64,000 nucleotides of DNA from Bermanella sp047621325 (GTDB lineage: Bacteria > Pseudomonadota > Gammaproteobacteria > Pseudomonadales > Oceanobacteraceae), in the NCBI GenBank assembly GCA_047621325.1, contig JBLHLT010000002.1, forward strand, positions 62,001-126,000, in the 5' to 3' direction. The translations under genes and the position numbers were made by a program. The notes beneath the pieces are model-generated. The model had not been told where the DNA came from. It searched no databases and saw nothing but the letters and a program-made list of their open reading frames with translations. Shown in pieces: positions 45,240 to 53,816 of this stretch. Position 1 is the stretch's first letter, and every line of letters starts with the position of its first letter.

Positions 45240-45955
45240 TTTTAAGAGGGGTAATTCAGCAGTTAACCAATCCTTGGTTATAAACGCATCATGCGTTGCT
45301 GAATTTGTCTTCCGTGAGAAGCGCCGTCCGGTGGCTAATCATCCTGATCATAAGCATCATCCGTTGATGCATTCCTGCACTTACTTCATCCTAGAAATAA
45401 GTTTTTAAATTAGGTGTGTCTGTCCGTTAGACATAGGCTCTTCTTCCTGAAGAGCGAGTGGCATGAATACCATCCTAGGTATATCAAGCAATCTACTTTT
45501 ATTGAATCCGTTCTAATTAACGCTTTTTAAATCCGTAAAAAGCTTTGGAGGCTAAAGTGAGTATCAATATCGATCCTAGATATTTTTAGTCACAGCACCC
45601 TAATGGGTGAGTACCGTCCAATTGAATCCGTTCTAATTAACGCTTTTTTAAATCCGTAAAAAAGCTTTGGAGGTTAAAGTGAGTATCAATATCGATCCTA
45701 GATATTTCTAGTCACAGCACCCTAATGGGTGAGTACCGTCCAATTGAATCCGTTCTAATTAACGCTTTTTTAAAATCCGTAAAAAAAGCGGTGGAAGCTA
45801 AAGTGACAGGAAATATCAATCCTAGTTATTTCCTGTCAAAGCACCCTAGGTCCACCGTCCAATAGCGGTCTATCAATCCTTCGTCACACTTCCGTGTTAA
45901 CCAGTGGTCCGTAACTGGCATCCTTATTCGGTTCGTCCTGAACGGGCTCTAATTT
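45240..45955 (-). ncRNA. CsrB/RsmZ-type sRNA, CsrA/RsmA-sequestering (boundaries approximate)
   Basis: Between 45206 and 46198 no credible protein is coded. On the minus strand about 29 GGA triplets occur in roughly 700 bases; the plus strand has about four. Many sit in hairpin loops: GTTC-AGGAC-GAAC (45931-45943), GCTCTTC-AGGAA-GAAGAGC (45438-45455), ATACC-TAGGAT-GGTAT (45468-45483), AACCA-AGGAT-TGGTT (45264-45280). GGA in loops is the binding signal for CsrA/RsmA. The transcript would start near 45944, with a -10-like TAAATT at 45951-45956. The 3' end near 45240 lies in a three-way stem (AATTCAGCA/TGCTGAATT); no clear T-run terminator is seen. It is longer than E. coli CsrB (about 370). It would antagonise CsrA under GacS/GacA-type control. 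Confidence 0.8.
45501..45862. repeat. three tandem units of about 120 bp inside the sRNA
   Basis: Units start at 45501, 45621 and 45743 with ATTGAATCCGTTCTAATTAA. Units one and two are almost the same. Unit three differs, and a main stem has changed on both sides: GTGAGTATC with the matching 3' arm becomes GACAGGAAAT with ATTTCCTGTC. Changes on both arms suggest selection for the fold. Each unit carries about four GGA on the minus strand. Confidence 0.85.
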
Positions 45956-46112
45956 AGCAAAAAAAAGAATTTTGTCTGGCGAATTTTGTCTTAAAGTTAA
46001 GAGTGTTATTTGAACGGTTTTAGCAGGGCTACGGATAATGCAGGCTGTAGCGGTGTTTGAGTCGGTTTGGCGCAATGTCGCGTAGTAATATATTCTTATT
46101 TCGCACAATTCG

Positions 46113-46130
46113 TGTAGGAAATCTCTTACA
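46113..46130 (-). promoter_or_regulatory. GacA box upstream of the CsrB-like sRNA
   Basis: On the minus strand the site reads TGTAAG-AGATTT-CCTACA. The published GacA activating sequence is TGTAAG-N6-CTTACA, so one half is perfect and the other has one change. It lies about 175 bp upstream of the presumed start of the sRNA, a distance similar to that known for some Pseudomonas rsm genes. Confidence 0.75.
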
Positions 46131-46198
46131 AGCCGGATGGGCTTTTGCTTACCGTGTGCTTTCATATATTTCGAACTACACTAAATAAAAACAATTGA

Positions 46199-47011
46199 AT
46201 GCTTATGTTTGTCTTTATATCACTACAAAACCTGTCTCTACTAAAACAACTGCGCCTGCCGTTTTGTACGGCTATTGAGCTAGAAGATCCCTTTCTTGAA
46301 AATAAAAGAGTGCACATGCCTGGTGCAAATCAACCATTAAGTGATGGTGAATTTACTGAGGCCATTGAAAAAATGTACCAAGCGCTTGAGCCGCATATTC
46401 AGGCGATGGTGACGTTCGAATATTATTTAGAGCAAACCCTGCAAAAACGAGATCAAATCGAACCACAAATTAAGCGCCCTAAAACACCTCAGCAGTTGGG
46501 TTTAGCGTCGCTGAATCAATACGCAAAGGTGGCTTGTTTACGCTTGTATAAAAATATTTATCAACATGGGTTATGGCAAAGTGCATCAGCTCATGATGGT
46601 ATTGCGATTAAGTTAGACGATGAACATGAGTACTTTCGCAACGCCAGTTTTCATAATAAGCCGCAGTTATTGTCACCGGTTGAATACGATGACGCTCGCC
46701 CAGTTTTGCCATCAAAACAGCAGCCCTTCCCCGCGTTATTTCGCCGACCAGAGCATTTTGCCTATGAGCAGGAATGGCGTTTAGTACGACCTTTAAACGT
46801 ACTGGATCAAAGTAAAGACGGTGTGCTTAACAATAAAATGCCTAAAGGCTTAGTGAAAGGTATTTATGCCGGCCTTAATTGCGCTGATGAGGTTTTGCAT
46901 TCGTTACAAACATTGGTGCAGCAAGACCTGCATTTTAGAGGTGTGGATTTAAAGCAGATTGGTGTGAGCGAAACACATTTAAGATTAGTGGCCACAAATA
47001 TTAATTTATAG
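46199..47011 (+). CDS. DUF2971-like protein
   Basis: The product has about 270 residues. Its middle and end follow the DUF2971 pattern: LYKNIYQHGLWQSASAHDGI, IAIKLDD, and then FAYEQEWRLVRPL with a later KGIYAGLNC. DUF2971 proteins are widespread, often near defence or stress genes; their activity is unknown. The N-terminus is unusual for the family and the start codon is uncertain. It is divergent from the sRNA, so the intergenic region holds both promoters. Confidence 0.6.
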   Translation: MLMFVFISLQNLSLLKQLRLPFCTAIELEDPFLENKRVHMPGANQPLSDGEFTEAIEKMYQALEPHIQAMVTFEYYLEQTLQKRDQIEPQIKRPKTPQQLGLASLNQYAKVACLRLYKNIYQHGLWQSASAHDGIAIKLDDEHEYFRNASFHNKPQLLSPVEYDDARPVLPSKQQPFPALFRRPEHFAYEQEWRLVRPLNVLDQSKDGVLNNKMPKGLVKGIYAGLNCADEVLHSLQTLVQQDLHFRGVDLKQIGVSETHLRLVATNINL

Positions 47012-47104
47012 CGGTTTAATAGCATAAGGTTATTAGTCTTTATTGGACAAGTAGCTGAAAAATCCTGTGCTACGCTGAAGTGAAGAGTCATTTTTGGAGT
47101 GGGC

Positions 47105-48103
47105 ATGAAGGCACTGAACATTCTAGTTGTCGATGATGCACGGTTTATCCGCGATCTGGTGCGTAAAGCGGTAAAAGCTCAATATCCAACCGCTCAAGTA
47201 GATGACGCGGCCGATGGCCTGCAAGCGCAAAACAAGATGAAATCGGGTACATATCATGTGCTGTTGTGTGATTGGGAAATGCCCAACATGAGCGGTTTAG
47301 AGCTATTGCAGTGGATGCGTAGTGACGAGCGTTATGAAAAAGTCCCCTTTTTGATGATCACCAGTCGGTCAGAAAAAAGCCATATCGTGAAAGCGGTTGA
47401 GGCAGGCGTGAGTGATTACATTGGTAAGCCTTTTAACAATGAGCAATTAGGCACTAAGCTTGCGCGCTTAATATATAAGTTTTATAAATTCAGTCCTAAG
47501 CAAACGGCCCGTCAGGCGCAGCAAAGTAATGCCAACTTATTAGCAGGGGCAAGCCCCGCGGCGCCATCAGCTGTTGCAAGTCCAAGTAATGCAAATTTAC
47601 TAACGGGTGCCAGTGCGCCTGCTAAGCCCTCTGCCTCTAGCCCAAATAATGCCAGTTTACTCACTGGCGCGGCCCCTGCGGCCAAGCCTCAGGCCAAAAC
47701 AGCCGACGCAGCGAGCTTACTAACCGGAGCATCGCCCTCAGCTGCCTTGGTGGATAAAAAACCTCAAGCCAAAAAAGGCGCTAACAATAAAAGTGTGGCG
47801 CTTGCCCATGTGCGTACATCTCAAGGGCAAGAGCTGCGTTGCATTGTCAAAGACATCAACCTGAATGAAATGATGCTGGTGGTAAAGCGAGACCAAGGGG
47901 TGCCAGGGTTATTTGATCAAGTGGTGGTCGATATCGTGAGCAAAGAAGAAGACATTGTGGCGCGGGTGAATTGTTTTGTATGTTCGGTGAGTTCACCAGA
48001 CAAGCGAATTGATAGCGAATTGTTTAATTTGCTGGTGCGTTATGAGGATGAAGACCCAGAAAAGCTGGCAGCACTTTCGAAATTTGTTGCGAAAGTGCGC
48101 TGA
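47105..48103 (+). CDS. response regulator with low-complexity linker and PilZ-like C-terminal domain
   Basis: ATG 47105 has GGAG at 47096-47099; an in-frame GTG at 47099 would overlap the ribosome site. The 332-residue product begins with a CheY-like receiver (ILVVDDARFIRDL, phospho-site VLLCDWEMPNMSG, TSRSEKSH, GKPFNNEQ). A linker of about 85 residues repeats S-N-A-(N/S)-LL-(A/T)-GA four times. The C-terminal domain (about 225-332) looks like PilZ (RTSQGQELRCIVKDINLNEM) but lacks the usual RxxxR. It may act in motility or surface control. The phoR gene is convergent behind it. Confidence 0.75.
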   Translation: MKALNILVVDDARFIRDLVRKAVKAQYPTAQVDDAADGLQAQNKMKSGTYHVLLCDWEMPNMSGLELLQWMRSDERYEKVPFLMITSRSEKSHIVKAVEAGVSDYIGKPFNNEQLGTKLARLIYKFYKFSPKQTARQAQQSNANLLAGASPAAPSAVASPSNANLLTGASAPAKPSASSPNNASLLTGAAPAAKPQAKTADAASLLTGASPSAALVDKKPQAKKGANNKSVALAHVRTSQGQELRCIVKDINLNEMMLVVKRDQGVPGLFDQVVVDIVSKEEDIVARVNCFVCSVSSPDKRIDSELFNLLVRYEDEDPEKLAALSKFVAKVR

Positions 48104-48117
48104 CGAATGGGTAAATG

Positions 48118-49425
48118 TTAAGCGTTGATCACCTTGGGCTGAGCGACTTTACGCGACACAGGAAAGTGACACGTAAAACAGCTGCCTTTGCCTAGTTGGC
48201 TGCTAATGTGCAGATGGCCGTCATGCCTTAACAGGGTATGTTTTACAATGGCTAAGCCTAACCCTGTGCCGCCGGTATCACTGTGTCGGCTTGGGTCTGC
48301 CCGATAAAAGCGTTCGGTTAATCTAGGAATGTGTTTGGAGTCGATACCTAAACCATTGTCTTTTACTTCAAGGTGTAAGCCTGATGTATCCTGCCACCAG
48401 CGGACATTGATTTCACCGCCTTGAGGTGTGTATTTAACGGCGTTAAAAATCAAATTACCAAACGCGCTGACCAATTCTGTTTCAACACCTAATAAATCAA
48501 AATCTTCACATTGCAATGTAATGGTATGTTGCTTGTCACCGCTGAGCGACTTTGCGTCAGCGACTAATGCATTTAGCATGGAGGCAACCCCCACCTTTTT
48601 TTGTTCAGAGCCTTGGCTGGTTTCTAAACGACTTAACACCAGCAGGTCATTAATCAAATTTTGCATGCGCAGGCTCTGTTCGTGCATTTGCTGCAAGGCA
48701 CGGCCCCAGCGCGCGGGCAGGGTCTCTTTGTATTCTATAAACGTTTCTAAGTAGCCAGATATAACGGTCAGTGGGGTACGTAATTCGTGGCTAGCATTAG
48801 CCACAAAGTCTTGGCGCATGGCTTCAAGTTGATGCAAGTGCGATATATCGCGGCAAACGATTAAACGATCTTTGCGCCCAAATAAGGTGATGTGGAACTC
48901 TAAAATGGCGTCGTTATTGATTGGGCTGGTGATCTCAAGCGGGGCATCATAATGGGTGCGTTCAAAATACGCTTTGAAATCCGGTTGGCGCACAAGATTG
49001 GTGATGGGCTGACCAATATCTTTGTTATTTTGTAACCCCAGCAAGGTGTTGGCGGCTTGGTTCCACCATTCTAAGTTACCGTGGCTGTCGACCATTAACA
49101 CGCCGTCTTTTAACGCGCCGGTACTGTCTTGTACTCGCTTGAGCATGGCTTTCAGTTTGTTTTTTGATTTTTCTTGGCGGCGCTGTAGGCGATAAACGTC
49201 ATCAAAAATACTGCCCCACAAACCATGGCTGGTAGGGGGTTCATCAATGTCTTGACTGGTGAGCCACTGCTGTAACTTGTGTAGTTGGCGTAAGTGCCAC
49301 ACAAGATACAAGCCTAGCGTGAACATTAGGGTGTAAGCCAAGACATCTAGGCTCCAGCCGATGACAAATGCGAGAGCCAGATTAAAAATCAACCGGCGAA
49401 TGGCGGAGCGCCAATCATGCTTCAT
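48118..49425 (-). CDS. phoR: phosphate regulon sensor histidine kinase PhoR
   Basis: The product has 435 residues. Two membrane helices (about 12-45) precede a PAS domain (about 105-200; GVLMVDSHGNLEWWNQAA), HisKA with FVANASHELRTPLTVISGYL (phospho-histidine near 217) and HATPase with NAVKYTPQGGEI and GTGLGLAIVKHTLLRH. PhoR phosphorylates PhoB when phosphate is low. It lies 33 bp behind phoB in the same operon. Confidence 0.95.
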   Translation of the reverse strand: MKHDWRSAIRRLIFNLALAFVIGWSLDVLAYTLMFTLGLYLVWHLRQLHKLQQWLTSQDIDEPPTSHGLWGSIFDDVYRLQRRQEKSKNKLKAMLKRVQDSTGALKDGVLMVDSHGNLEWWNQAANTLLGLQNNKDIGQPITNLVRQPDFKAYFERTHYDAPLEITSPINNDAILEFHITLFGRKDRLIVCRDISHLHQLEAMRQDFVANASHELRTPLTVISGYLETFIEYKETLPARWGRALQQMHEQSLRMQNLINDLLVLSRLETSQGSEQKKVGVASMLNALVADAKSLSGDKQHTITLQCEDFDLLGVETELVSAFGNLIFNAVKYTPQGGEINVRWWQDTSGLHLEVKDNGLGIDSKHIPRLTERFYRADPSRHSDTGGTGLGLAIVKHTLLRHDGHLHISSQLGKGSCFTCHFPVSRKVAQPKVINA

Positions 49426-49458
49426 ATAAACTACATACCAAACAAAACTAAATTAGAG

Positions 49459-50157
49459 TTATGACGCTTTAGTCGAAAAACGATAACCCGTACCGCGTAC
49501 GGTTTGAATTAAATGTTCGTGATTACTGCCAAGCGCCTTGCGTAAGCGACGAATATGCACATCGACGGTACGCTCTTCAACGTAGACATTACCACCCCAT
49601 ACTTGGTCCAGCAATTGGGTGCGACTATAAGCACGCTCTTGGTGGGTCATAAAAAACTGTAATAGGCGGTATTCGGTGGGGCCAATATCGAGAGGAGCTT
49701 CGTTAGCGCTCACACGATGGCAAACCGGGTCGAGTATCAAACCTTCAACTGTAATTGGGTCGTCCATGCCTTGCGGTGTGCTGCGACGCAGTACAGCTTT
49801 AAGACGCGCCACTAGCTCACGAGGTGAAAAGGGTTTGGTGATGTAATCGTCGGCTCCGGCTTCAAGGCCGAGAATTTTATTATCTTCTTCGCCTTTGGCG
49901 GTGAGCATAATAATCGGCGTTTCTGCGGTGCGGTCATCGCGTTTAAGGCGACGAGCAAATTCAAGCCCACTGGTGCCTGGTAGCATCCAGTCGAGTAAAA
50001 CCATCTCTGGGCTTTCATCGACGATAATGCTGTAAGCGTCTTGAGTGTTGCTGGCTTCTAAGCATTCATAGCCGGCCATTTCTAAGGCCACTGCAATCAT
50101 TTCGCGGATAGACGCTTCGTCATCTACGATTAAGATCTTTTTTCCCTGCTGCTTCAT
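49459..50157 (-). CDS. phoB: phosphate regulon response regulator PhoB
   Basis: The product has 232 residues: a receiver domain (ILIVDDEASIREMIAVAL, phospho-site VLLDWMLPGTSG, KPFSPRELVARLKA) and an OmpR-type winged helix (QLLDQVWGGNVYVEERTVDV, HLIQTVRGTGYRF). PhoB binds Pho boxes in front of pstS and of its own gene, both seen in this window. Confidence 0.97.
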   Translation of the reverse strand: MKQQGKKILIVDDEASIREMIAVALEMAGYECLEASNTQDAYSIIVDESPEMVLLDWMLPGTSGLEFARRLKRDDRTAETPIIMLTAKGEEDNKILGLEAGADDYITKPFSPRELVARLKAVLRRSTPQGMDDPITVEGLILDPVCHRVSANEAPLDIGPTEYRLLQFFMTHQERAYSRTQLLDQVWGGNVYVEERTVDVHIRRLRKALGSNHEHLIQTVRGTGYRFSTKAS

Positions 50158-50209
50158 AGAGGCTGCTCTAATTTACTATTTAATGACAGGCATATTACAC
50201 AACGTAAGT

Positions 50210-50227
50210 ATGACAGATATGTGACAA
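50210..50227 (-). promoter_or_regulatory. Pho box upstream of phoB
   Basis: On the minus strand TTGTCAC-ATAT-CTGTCAT matches the two-repeat PhoB site, 53 bp before phoB. This points to autoactivation. A further CTGTCAT half reads at 50183-50189. Confidence 0.82.
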
Positions 50228-50256
50228 GTGCTGGCACACATTGTAATTAAGTATTT

Positions 50257-51132
50257 TTAGATCGTTAAAAAATGAAAGAATACACCGGCAAATAGCACCG
50301 CACCTACCCAGTGGTTGTGCAAAAACGCTTTAAAACATAAGTCCCGATCACGATTCTTAGTGAGCATTTGGTGGTAGCCAAACAGGCCTGCGCTTACTGT
50401 AATTGCTAGGTATAGTGGCCAAGTTGCGCCGATATTATTGGCGATCATCAACCAGCTAATTAGCGTGATGATTTGTAAAACCCCAATCATGAGATTGTCG
50501 CCCTCGCCAAACAAAATAGCGGTGCTTTTAACGCCGATTTTTAAATCATCATCGCGGTCAACCATGGCATATTGCGTGTCGTAAACCACGGTCCAAGTGA
50601 CGGTTGCGGCATACAGCAACCAAACCACATCGGGTAGCGCATCTTGTTCCGCGGCAAATGCCATCGGCACGGCCCACGCAAACGCGGCGCCTAACACCAC
50701 TTGTGGCAAGTGGGTATAACGCTTCATAAAAGGGTACATGAACGCTAAAACGAGGCCGCCAAAAGACAGGTAAACGGTAAAACGATTGGTGAATAACACG
50801 AATATAAAGGCACAAATACACAGGCTGGCAAATAGAACCAATGCTTGTTTTTCACTAATTATTTTTTGCGCAAGAGGACGATGCTGGGTGCGCTTTACAT
50901 GACCATCAACGTGGCGGTCTGCGTAATCATTAATCACACAACCTGCACTGCGCATTAAAATCACGCCAGCGACAAAAATAAACACATTACTGACGCTTGG
51001 GTGGCCATCGGCGGCAATCCATAGGGCAGACAGGGTTGGCCATAACAATAGATAAATACCAATGGGTTTGTCTAAACGCATCAGCTGAATATAAAAAGGC
51101 AGTTTAGGGAATCGATCTGTCAGCCAAGTCAT
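50257..51132 (-). CDS. ubiA: 4-hydroxybenzoate octaprenyltransferase UbiA
   Basis: The product has 291 residues and about nine membrane helices. The two aspartate-rich prenyl-binding motifs are NDYADRHVDGHVKRTQHRPL and YAMVDRDDDLKIGVKSTAIL. It attaches the polyprenyl tail to 4-hydroxybenzoate in the inner membrane, the second step of ubiquinone synthesis. It follows ubiC directly, giving the pathway order. Confidence 0.96.
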   Translation of the reverse strand: MTWLTDRFPKLPFYIQLMRLDKPIGIYLLLWPTLSALWIAADGHPSVSNVFIFVAGVILMRSAGCVINDYADRHVDGHVKRTQHRPLAQKIISEKQALVLFASLCICAFIFVLFTNRFTVYLSFGGLVLAFMYPFMKRYTHLPQVVLGAAFAWAVPMAFAAEQDALPDVVWLLYAATVTWTVVYDTQYAMVDRDDDLKIGVKSTAILFGEGDNLMIGVLQIITLISWLMIANNIGATWPLYLAITVSAGLFGYHQMLTKNRDRDLCFKAFLHNHWVGAVLFAGVFFHFLTI

Positions 51133-51167
51133 GATGTCGCCAAATTCAAATGTATCATCAGTCTACC

Positions 51168-51698
51168 TTATTCAGTTTTAACCTGTAGCAAGCTGGGTAA
51201 GAAGTATTCGCAAACCAGCAATGGTTTATCGTTCACATAGAAAATAGAGCGGCGCGCCCACACGGTGATGCCGTTCAATTGCCCTTGTTTGATTTCGATG
51301 GGGCCACGGCGCATATTTTTATGGGCGAATAAAAATTCACCTAACGGCTTGGTATTGAGCTTTAGCAGTTGCCGCTCGCTGGCCGTTAAGGTGCTTCTAG
51401 GAATAATACTGCGCGCGTAAATATGTGGTTTGCCATCAATACATAAGGTGACTTCACGAATATACGCTTGATGGCGTGGTTTCATGTTTAACGCTTTGCA
51501 TTCAGATAAAGATGGCATCGCAAAGCGGCGGTCCAATAGCGTTAAGCTGAAGCGCCCGGGGGCTAAATTTTTTACGTTTTGAGTCAGTGATCCTTTATCT
51601 AACAACCAATTACGCCAAGGCTTATCCACAACACTACGGGGCATAGGCGCTAGCCCTTGCCAAGATTGCATTGTAAAAGCGGTGGATAACGTCAGCAT
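51168..51698 (-). CDS. ubiC: chorismate lyase UbiC
   Basis: The product has 176 residues. It converts chorismate to 4-hydroxybenzoate and pyruvate. Family features are PWRNWLLDKGSLT, VREV-like REVTLCIDGKPHIYARSI, and the late VWARRSIFYVNDKPLLVCEY with the catalytic glutamate. It lies 35 bp before ubiA on the same strand. A later methionine (MQSWQGLAPMP) is another possible start. Confidence 0.93.
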   Translation of the reverse strand: MLTLSTAFTMQSWQGLAPMPRSVVDKPWRNWLLDKGSLTQNVKNLAPGRFSLTLLDRRFAMPSLSECKALNMKPRHQAYIREVTLCIDGKPHIYARSIIPRSTLTASERQLLKLNTKPLGEFLFAHKNMRRGPIEIKQGQLNGITVWARRSIFYVNDKPLLVCEYFLPSLLQVKTE

Positions 51699-51876
51699 AC
51701 TGCAGCCTTCATGTTAGGTCGGCGCACAATGGCTTAATCCGATACTGAAATCAAGTAAACATGGCTGCCGCTTGGTCAAGATTAGGTGGATACAATTGGT
51801 CATAAAGCGCAGAGATTAATTGTGTAGGACAACAGTTTTGGGTAAGGTTCACAGCTGAAAAATTGGGAGAGAATGT

Positions 51877-52053
51877 ATGGCTCAAGATTATAAAAAATGG
51901 CAGTGCATCGTATGTGGTTGGATTTACGATGAAGAATTAGGTTGCCCAGAAGAAGGCCTAGAGCCGGGTACAAGCTGGGGCGATGTGCCTGAAGATTGGT
52001 TATGCCCAGATTGTGGCGTGGGCAAAGACGATTTCGAGATGATCGAAATTTAA
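51877..52053 (+). CDS. rubA: rubredoxin
   Basis: This short gene encodes 58 residues. The two iron-binding cysteine pairs are CIVCGW and CPDCGVGKDDFE, with WIYDEELGCPEEGLEPGTSW between them: the alkane-hydroxylase (AlkG2/RubA) type. GGGAG at 51863-51867 serves the start; the ATG at 51873 is out of frame. The reductase follows 170 bp behind. In relatives the pair passes electrons to AlkB-type hydroxylases, but none is in this window. Confidence 0.97.
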   Translation: MAQDYKKWQCIVCGWIYDEELGCPEEGLEPGTSWGDVPEDWLCPDCGVGKDDFEMIEI

Positions 52054-52223
52054 CGGCTAAGACACATTTCATACAAGCTAGCGTTGTTAAAACGTGCCAA
52101 GCACGCGTGATGGTTTCATTCTATACGTAATGCTCGACACGTTTATCCTCGCTAGGCAATCGTGCGCCGCGCCTGTAATCGAAAGTTGATTGCTTCAGCG
52201 TCTCAAATAATAAAAGGCTCCTC

Positions 52224-53366
52224 ATGACAGCACCGTTAGTGGTAATTGGAACCGGTTTAGCCGGTTATAACTTGGTAAAAGAATTCCGCAAGGCTGATGC
52301 CGAGCGTCAAGTGATCATGATTACCGCCGATGGTGGGCGTCAGTATTCAAAGCCAATGCTCAGCACCGGCTTTAGCAAAGGCAAAGACGCCGATGGTTTA
52401 GCCATGAATGATGCAGGCGCCATGGCAGAGCAGCTTAAAATTGAGATTCGCACCCATCAAACGATAACCGCCATAAACCCTGCTGAAAAAGTCGTGATGC
52501 TAGGGGATGAGTCGCTAGCGTATGGCGATTTGGTGTTAGCCTTGGGTGCCGAGCCTTTTCAGTTGCCCATTGAAGGCCGTGAACACCTTTATCATGTGAA
52601 TGATTTAATGGATTACGCCAAATTCCACAGCGCGGTACAGGGTAAAAAGCGCGTATTGGTAATGGGTGCAGGCCTAGTGGGTTGTGAATATGCCCATGAC
52701 CTTGCCAGTGCCGGCTTTGCAGTCGATTTAGTCGCGCCAGACGCTCAACCTCTGTCGCGTTTAGTACCAGCCGCTTGCGGCGAAGCATTAATACCAGCGT
52801 TACAAGCGCTGGGGGTGACATTGCATTTAGAGAAAGCGGTAACGTCGGTGGTCAAAGAGGGCGAGCAATACGTAGCCCACTTATCTGATGGCACGCATTT
52901 ACAAGCCGATGTGATGTTAAGCGCGGTGGGATTGAAGCCACGCGTCACGCTGGCGCAAGCGGCAGCCATTGAGGTGAATCGTGCCATTGTGGTGAATCAG
53001 CAATTACAAACCAGTGCTGAGCACGTTTATGCCATTGGCGATTGCGCCGAAGTGGCCGGGCTAAATCTGCTGTATGTCCTACCTTTAATGAATTGCGCAC
53101 GTGCCTTGGCAAAGACCTTGTCTGGTCAACCTACCGAGGTTAAATACCCGGTTATGCCAGTGATGGTGAAAACCCCAAGCTTACCGATAGTGACCTGCCC
53201 ACCCATTGAAAATAGCGTAGGTGATTGGCAAATAACTGGACAAAGTCCACATTTCAAGGCGCTTTTTAAGGATTCGAGCGGTAATTTGCTTGGTTATGCC
53301 TTGACCGGGGACTGTGTTGCTGAAAAGATGGCTTTGAACAAGGAATTGCCAGCAATGCTGGCGTAA
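52224..53366 (+). CDS. rubB: rubredoxin-NAD(+) reductase
   Basis: The product has 380 residues with two Rossmann folds: FAD site PLVVIGTGLAGYNLVKEF at the N-terminus, and NAD site KRVLVMGAGLVGCEYAHDL near residue 145. The second FAD motif is HVYAIGDCAEVAG. This is the single-domain-order AlkT/RubB type. It reduces the rubredoxin encoded just upstream. Confidence 0.94.
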   Translation: MTAPLVVIGTGLAGYNLVKEFRKADAERQVIMITADGGRQYSKPMLSTGFSKGKDADGLAMNDAGAMAEQLKIEIRTHQTITAINPAEKVVMLGDESLAYGDLVLALGAEPFQLPIEGREHLYHVNDLMDYAKFHSAVQGKKRVLVMGAGLVGCEYAHDLASAGFAVDLVAPDAQPLSRLVPAACGEALIPALQALGVTLHLEKAVTSVVKEGEQYVAHLSDGTHLQADVMLSAVGLKPRVTLAQAAAIEVNRAIVVNQQLQTSAEHVYAIGDCAEVAGLNLLYVLPLMNCARALAKTLSGQPTEVKYPVMPVMVKTPSLPIVTCPPIENSVGDWQITGQSPHFKALFKDSSGNLLGYALTGDCVAEKMALNKELPAMLA

Positions 53367-53394
53367 TAAAAACAATAAAAAATCGGATCGTAAC

Positions 53395-53670
53395 ATGCGT
53401 AAACCTGAATTAGCTGCCTACGTAGCAGACCAAGCTGATATCAGCAAAGACAAAGCCGCTGAAATCATCACTATTATCACTGACCAAATTACTGAGTCAT
53501 TGCGTAAAAATGACCCAGTGAGCCTAGTAGGATTTGGTAGCTTTGTGCAGAAGCATCGTGCTCAACGCCAAGGTAAAAATCCTCAAACAGGTGAAGCAAT
53601 CACCATTAAAGCGAGCAACTCTGTTGGCTTTAAACCGGGCAAAGCGTTAAAAGACGCCGTTAACGGTTAA
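53395..53670 (+). CDS. HU-family DNA-binding protein
   Basis: The product has 90 residues. The arm sequence is visible (VGFGSFVQKHRAQRQGKNPQ, then TGEAITIKASNSVGFKPGKA). N-terminal KPELAAYVADQADISKDKA is nearer to the HupA/HU-beta branch than to IHF. It compacts DNA in the nucleoid. Its place behind rubB matches the arrangement I recall for Pseudomonas. Confidence 0.95.
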   Translation: MRKPELAAYVADQADISKDKAAEIITIITDQITESLRKNDPVSLVGFGSFVQKHRAQRQGKNPQTGEAITIKASNSVGFKPGKALKDAVNG

Positions 53671-53685
53671 TCCCTTCCTTGTTCA

Positions 53686-53709
53686 GGCCTTGTTTTTAAT
53701 GACAAGGCT
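53686..53709. terminator. possible hairpin behind the HU gene
   Basis: GCCTTGT (53687-53693) and ACAAGGC (53702-53708) form a 7-bp stem with an AT-rich loop. There is no T-run behind it, so the assignment is weak. Confidence 0.35.
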
Positions 53710-53816
53710 GGACAAAACCCCTCCTAAGATTGATGTAGCCCTTGACCGTGATATGATGCCGCGGCGCTTTGCGCGTGTTTGTTACATTCTCATTATCAAT
53801 AATAAAGTGGCTAACC

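Noticed and set aside
45501..45862. CRISPR-like array
   Set aside because: There are only three units of about 120 bp that are similar throughout, with no short-repeat/unique-spacer pattern and no cas genes. They are better explained as part of the sRNA.
45884..46165. Minus-strand ORF of 93 residues
   Set aside because: It covers the GacA box and promoter region of the sRNA, has no ribosome site and no recognisable protein features.
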